Shown in pieces: positions 59,301 through 64,000 of a stretch of DNA of 64,000 bases (positions are counted from its first letter, which is position 1; each line of letters opens with the position of its first letter). A program made the position numbers and the translations under genes. The notes beneath the pieces were generated by a model. The model made no database searches. It worked only from the letters and a program-made list of their open reading frames with translations, and was not told the DNA's origin. The stretch comes from Gerris lacustris (Eukaryota > Arthropoda > Insecta > Hemiptera > Gerridae). The stretch spans positions 57,907,307 to 57,971,306 of the forward strand of contig OX578276.1 in assembly GCA_951217055.1 (NCBI GenBank). The letters are read 5' to 3'.

Positions 59301-60059
59301 ATAAAATAATTAGAAGAATATTGTTGGGATAAATTGATTGTCAAAAACACGAGATAAAGGGTAGGTACATGAGATTAGCCTGACCCTTTCTTTATGCGGC
59401 TAAGTATGGGGAAGTATTTGTTCAACAATTGTTGGTTTACATTTTCACTGTAGACGATTAAATTATAAAACATGTGTATCTGGTACAGGCAGCATTAGCA
59501 GATCGAATATTTTTATATCCAATATTTAGAGAGTAAAAATAAAAAACAAATTGAAACTCTACTTATGAATTTGTTAAGGATATTTTAAGATCTATTATTT
59601 TCAGAGAACCTCACTAGTAACGAAATCCAAAAATTGAATTTATCATCGAAAATTCCAAAAGCTTTGAAACTTGGTACCTAGCGATGAATAAACCAAAAGT
59701 CCGTATGAATTCGAAGCGAGCTCTAGCGGCAATGATTGATAAATTTCACTATTTCCGATAACTGTTAACATCTCGAAAAATATTGATCGGAGTTATATCA
59801 AGATTATTTACAAAGTTAAAGCTGATATAATTTGCATCAAAATTGATTATGTTGATGTTATTTGTATTCCTCGTAGTTAGTAGCCTCCTTATTAGGCGTA
59901 GAAGTTCTGTACTTTTTCCAAAAACTTGTGTTACCGAGGATATTGTAAAAAGTGTCAACGCAAGAATCCCCCTCAACATCATTCAATCAGTTGCCGTCAT
60001 TACTTCCTTCTTTATATGTGTCTGTCTAGTGATGAAAATTTATTAATCGCTAATACATT
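59301..60059. other. Intergenic DNA, no gene seen
   Basis: Three short overlapping open frames (59749-59982 minus, 59843-60046 and 59926-60159 plus) have no recognisable relatives. The first plus-strand frame is hydrophobic by chance of T-rich sequence. Confidence 0.45.
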
Positions 60060-60250
60060 TATCGTCATGTCTAGCTGCCAGAAGCAAAGTGTGACATTTC
60101 TTCACGTTTTTTTTGCCAGAGCGTTGTTTACAAATTACCTCAATCGTCATGAAAATTGAAAAATATTGTTCAATTTTCATGAAGATTGAGGTGCTACCGA
60201 AACAATGAGAAATATCACACTTCTGGTTCTTGCTGCTAGATATGACCTCA
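60060..60250. repeat. Inverted repeat with a 24-bp near-perfect hairpin at the duplication edge
   Basis: 60137-60160 (ACCTCAATCGTCATGAAAAT plus four bases) pairs with 60169-60192 with one mismatch around an 8-base loop. Beyond the hairpin, 60065-60110 and 60200-60245 remain imperfectly complementary (GTCATGTCTAGCTGCCAGAA against its partner). Confidence 0.75.
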
Positions 60251-61489
60251 GATGCATAATAGCCCAGTCAAATTAGGATTTTTCATCGGAATCATTAAAA
60301 AAAAAACTGAATTTTTGTGTACACCTTTATTCAGGGATTTTAGGTTATTTATCAGATTATACCTATAAATAAGTAATTAAAGTAATGATGTAGTAAGTAA
60401 AGTTATGATGTCGAATGACGTTAAGGGAATTCTTGCATTGAAACTTTATACGGCGCTAACGTGGTTCTTGGAAGATGAGAGGAACTTCAACGACCAATAA
60501 CTCGGTAGTTACGAATATAAAAAAAAACCTGCATATAATTAATTTCATTGAACATTTTACCAGTTATAATTTTTGTAAATTGTCCCGATTTAATCCTACC
60601 AATGAAAAGAAAAATATCGAAAAAGTGACATGTATTCGGTCATTGCTGCCGGAGCACTCCACTTCATCAGTAGGTACCTACAAATGAGTATGCCAAGTTT
60701 CAAAACTTTTGAGGTGAAACCGAAACAATGAGAAATATCACACTTCTGGTTCTTGCTGCTAGATATGACCTCAGATGCATAATAGCCCAGTCAAATTAGG
60801 ATTTTTCATCGGAATAATTAAAAAAAAACTGAATTTTTGTGTACACCTTTATTCAGTGTTTTCAAACAACATCCGAAAAGTACCCTCGATTTGACCTTGA
60901 GCTTCACGAGTTATAAGGCTCAAATGAGACCAAAATTAAGTTTATCACTTATATCTCGAAAAGTGTTGGCATTAGGCGGATTTATGGTTATTTACAAGTT
61001 TGTTCTTCATTAAATTTCCAATAAAAATGGTCATTTAAATTTTTTTTTTTAGCTCCAACCGTTTTTGAGTTACAAGCGCTCAAAATTAGGTTATAAAAAA
61101 TAAAGTAGGATTAGGGGGCAAAAGAACTCTTTTATAAGGGATTTCTAACCTCAAGCCACCCTATATTTATTTTTTCATAGATTTTTGACTCCCCCTTCCA
61201 AATTTTTCATTCCTCTATTTACCCCCCACCTCCTAGACTTCCTCCCCCAAGACCTCTGCCTAAGGCCCCCCCCCCTAATTTTTTGCGTAATACGTGAAAA
61301 ACTGAAAAATTTTCAGTTGATGCTATATACCTCGTAAACTATGCGTTGTTCGATGTTAATTTATCACACTAGTTTTTCAGTGCAATAAATTTACAACAAT
61401 TTAATACCAACGGCAACTCTGTACGTGCAATAGTTCCCGAGATGTGGCACTTTCAAAATGGATTTTTATTTAAAAAAAATGAAAATTAT

Positions 61490-61800
61490 AAGTATTGCTC
61501 TCGTTTCGGGGCGAATATCGGCGTAAAACTGTTAACCTACGAGAAAAGTCATAGGGGATGAAGTTGTAGTAAAGATAATTGGCTTCTCACTACATCCAAT
61601 TACAACTCTATATGTCAAATAGTTACTGAGATATGACACTTCAAAAATTGGCAGTGTTTCCCAAAAAATGGAAAATTTAAGTATTGCTCTTGTTTCGGGG
61701 CGAATATCGGCATAAAACCTCTACCCTACAAGAAAGGTAATAAGAAATTAAGTTGTAGTAAATTTAATTGGCTTTAATTCAAGCACAAAATGAAGCCTGT
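61490..61800. repeat. 189-bp internal tandem duplication
   Basis: AGTATTGCTCTCGTTTCGGG at 61491 recurs at 61680 (AGTATTGCTCTTGTTTCGGG), followed by GGCGAATATCGG and AAGTTGTAGTAAA in both. Confidence 0.85.
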
Positions 61801-61881
61801 AGACAAAATAGTTTTGTTGCAGTAGTAAAAAAAACAAAAAATGGAAATTTGTATTTCTTAAGTAATGAACTTTAACCACTT

Positions 61882-62410
61882 TAGTCCAGCCAAATTTGGA
61901 TATAACTTTGCAAAAAATCCCAAAGTTTTGAAAAGTGGCTTAAAATGTTCGTATGACTTTGCTGTCTAACAAACTAAAATTCTCCAAAGGTGGGGGGGGG
62001 GGGGAATATGTACTTTTTACCAAATATCTCGAAAAGTATTGACATTAGGCGATTTATGGTTATGTACAAATTTGTTCTTCATTAAATATTCAATAAAAAT
62101 TGTCCTTTAAAGTTTTTTTCTAGCTCCAACCGTTTTTGAATAAAAATAAATCAAAATTAGGTAATAAAAAATAACGTAGGTGAGGGGGGAGGGAATTTAC
62201 TGAAGAACAATTTTTTAAATAACCATAATTCGCCTTATGTCAATATTGTTAAAAATATTTGGTAAAAAGCAAAAAAAAACACCAACTACCCCCCCCCCCC
62301 CTCTCCCTCGGGGACTTTTAGTATGTTAGACAGGAAAGAACGAATATTTTAAGCCTTTTTCCAAAACTTTGGCATTTTTTGCAGAATTATATCCTAATTT
62401 GACTGGACTA
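61882..62410. mobile_element. Nested 529-bp inverted element related to its host element
   Basis: It starts TAGTCCAGCCAAATTTGGAT and ends with the inverse of TAGTCCAGTCAAATTAGGAT, nearly the terminal sequence of the surrounding element. Arms continue through TGCAAAAAAT, CCAAAGTTTTG, GGCTTAAAATATTCG and TTTTTACCAAATAT. G and C runs (61983-61993, 62289-62301) sit at mirrored positions. The block at 62015-62180 also repeats 60950-61125 in direct orientation. Confidence 0.65.
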
Positions 62411-63342
62411 AATAGAGATATAAGCGAAAAACCTCTTTCTTCCTCAAATTTAATTTTCTCCTCATTTGAGCCTGATTTGCTGATTCGCCAAGATTTGCGG
62501 CTGTGGTATATAACTATTATCTCGGGAACCGTGTTGTTTTAATATTGTTCAAAGAAGACCCTTCGATACGCTTTTTTTTACATTTTAGGCCTCAAATTGG
62601 TCGTGGAACTCGGTATTACTGTAGCGTTATTCTTCAGTTCAACATTCATGGCGAGTTTTTACAGAAACGGTTGGTCTTACAAAAAAAATCCAAAATCCTT
62701 TTTTGTTCATAATTTTCTCCCCTTTAATTTCTCTTCAGAGTGTCCAATACCTAAAGTCAATAGGGAAGGAGATATAAGCAAAAAACTAAATTTTGGCCTC
62801 ATCTGAGCCTTATAACTTGTGAAGCTCAAGGTCAAATCAAGGGTACTTTTCGGATGTTGTTTGAAAACACTAAATAAAAGTGTACACAAAAGTTCGGCTC
62901 ACTTTGAATTATTCCGAATGTTGGTCATAAATTTGTCTAATTTGACTGGGCTATGAGGGATTTTAGGTTATTTATCAGATTATACCTATAAATAAGTAAT
63001 TAAAGTAATGATGTAGTAAGTAAAGTTATGAGGTCGAATGACGTTAAGGGGATTCTTGCATTGAAACTTTATACGGCGCTAACGTGGTTCTTGGAAGATG
63101 AGAGGAACTTCAACGACCAATAACTCGGTAGTTACGAATATAAAAAAAACCTGCATATAATTAATTTCATTGAACATTTTACCAGTTATAATTTTTGTAA
63201 ATTGTCCCGATTTAATCCTACCAATGAAAAGAAAAATATCGAAAAAGTGACATGTATTCGGTCATTGCCGCCGGAGCACTCCTCTTCATCAGTAGGTACC
63301 TACAAATGAGTATGCCAAGTTTCAAAACTTTTGAGGTGAAAC

Positions 63343-64000
63343 CTTTCATTGACTGAACTATATTTTATAAGTCTCTTATTTTACACTTATTGTATTATGA
63401 TGTTAGTCACTTTTTGATCCACGATTGTTATTATGGTTTATAGGAATATTTATGCCTTGTAAATATTAAAATAAATACTAGTGTCATAAATCACTATATT
63501 ATTAGACGTTTATTCGGCAGTACTATGAAATGGTAGAACTATTATACAAGTCACTACAACTTTGAATGTATTAAGTCACTGTTTGTGAACTAGATTCTTT
63601 TTTAACAGAATAAAGATAATCCAAAACCCTTTATTTACTAGAACCATAGACTGTCAAAGAGTGTGGCACATAGCTATTACAACCCATTGGTGCCTAATTT
63701 ATCTAAATTTTCCTCCCTATTTTCTTCCGCGCAGGTAGTGTAAACATTGTGATCTTTTCGAAGAAAATAGGACACAAGAATAACTTTATTATGTCTTTGA
63801 AAACAATTCCAATATGCATATAAATCCGTTTCTAATATCAGAGAAAATTATTAGTCCCGAGTCTGTTTCTCCAACATATTTGTGTACAAACTAATCTAAC
63901 AAACTACACTTCATATTTTATTTAAATTTAGGTGCGGTAGGACAAAATAATTAGTCAATTAGGTCCCATATAAGTTTGACTTTCTGCAACCATAGGTTTC
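63343..64000. other. AT-rich intergenic DNA
   Basis: Contains a reverse-complement copy of the AGCTATGTGCCACACT word near 63655. No gene recognised. Confidence 0.5.

Larger units (their letters stand above)
60785..62951. mobile_element. 2.2-kb non-autonomous TIR element, superfamily uncertain
   Basis: Both ends read inward as ATAGCCCAGTCAAATTAG, and after a short divergent stretch the inverted similarity resumes for over 100 bases (GTGTACAC, GTGTTTTCAAACAACATCCG, TTGACCTTGAGCTTCAC, AGTTATAAGGCTCA). TA flanks the GCCCAGTC ends (60783-60784 and 62952-62953), suggesting a TA duplication. There is no long open frame. The interior is made of internal duplications and a nested inverted element. 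Confidence 0.78.
60188..63338. repeat. Tandem segmental duplication carrying the same TIR element twice
   Basis: Unit 1 is 60188-60710 and unit 2 is 60711-63332, each beginning GAGGTG and followed by ACCGAAACAATGAGAAATAT. A third GAGGTG at 63333 closes the array. The 3' segments (60333-60710 and 62956-63332) differ by about four substitutions and one 1-base indel by my count. In unit 1 the element is reduced to its first ~80 bases (about 60262-60332); in unit 2 it is full length. Confidence 0.88.

Overview
This is a eukaryotic, strongly AT-rich, gene-poor window. I infer an arthropod, most likely an insect, from the style of the repeats: GACA/GTCT-bearing interspersed repeats, an I-superfamily non-LTR retrotransposon, a tRNA-derived SINE, and piggyBac-like and Harbinger-like non-autonomous elements. 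I cannot name the species. I find no convincing host protein-coding gene. Almost every open frame above 60 codons is a chance frame, a microsatellite translation, or part of a transposable element.

The only clear coding unit is a near full-length non-LTR retrotransposon at 52935-58619. It has a gag-like ORF1 with three zinc knuckles, and an ORF2 with endonuclease, reverse transcriptase, RNase H and a C-terminal CCHC motif. It is flanked by a 12-bp duplication (ACAACTAAGGTG) and sits inside an inverted array of about 150-bp repeats (51960-59300). ORF1 changes frame twice and ORF2 once, so this copy is probably not fully functional.

Layout: 1-8280 is AT-rich DNA with GC-richer islands, a (TA)42 run, a 560-bp foldback (4881-5443) and an old interspersed repeat. 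8292-10603 is an unclassified TIR element with a 4-bp ATAA flank. 13370-14832 holds 288-bp tandem repeats ending in a hairpin, followed by another repeat. 16142-17854 is a 1.7-kb foldback interrupted by a 383-bp Harbinger-like MITE (TAA duplication); the opposite arm preserves the empty site. 20-36 kb is mostly unannotatable, with repeat copies, two small retro-insertions with target-site duplications, and two tiny sister MITEs. 37602-38179 is another MITE. 41.9-43.3 kb carries three long TA arrays. 43601-44099 and 45976-46285 are retroposon insertions, the second a tRNA-derived SINE. 48026-49871 is a piggyBac-like non-autonomous element containing two kinds of tandem repeat. 50.6-51.2 kb is a hairpin-ended repeat. 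60188-63338 is a young tandem duplication in which the same TIR element sits at the same site in both units, full length (2.2 kb) in one and about 80 bp in the other.

The genes do not form a pathway: the window is a mosaic of nested mobile DNA. GC-richer islands between repeats are candidate conserved non-coding elements, but only comparison with related genomes could show that.
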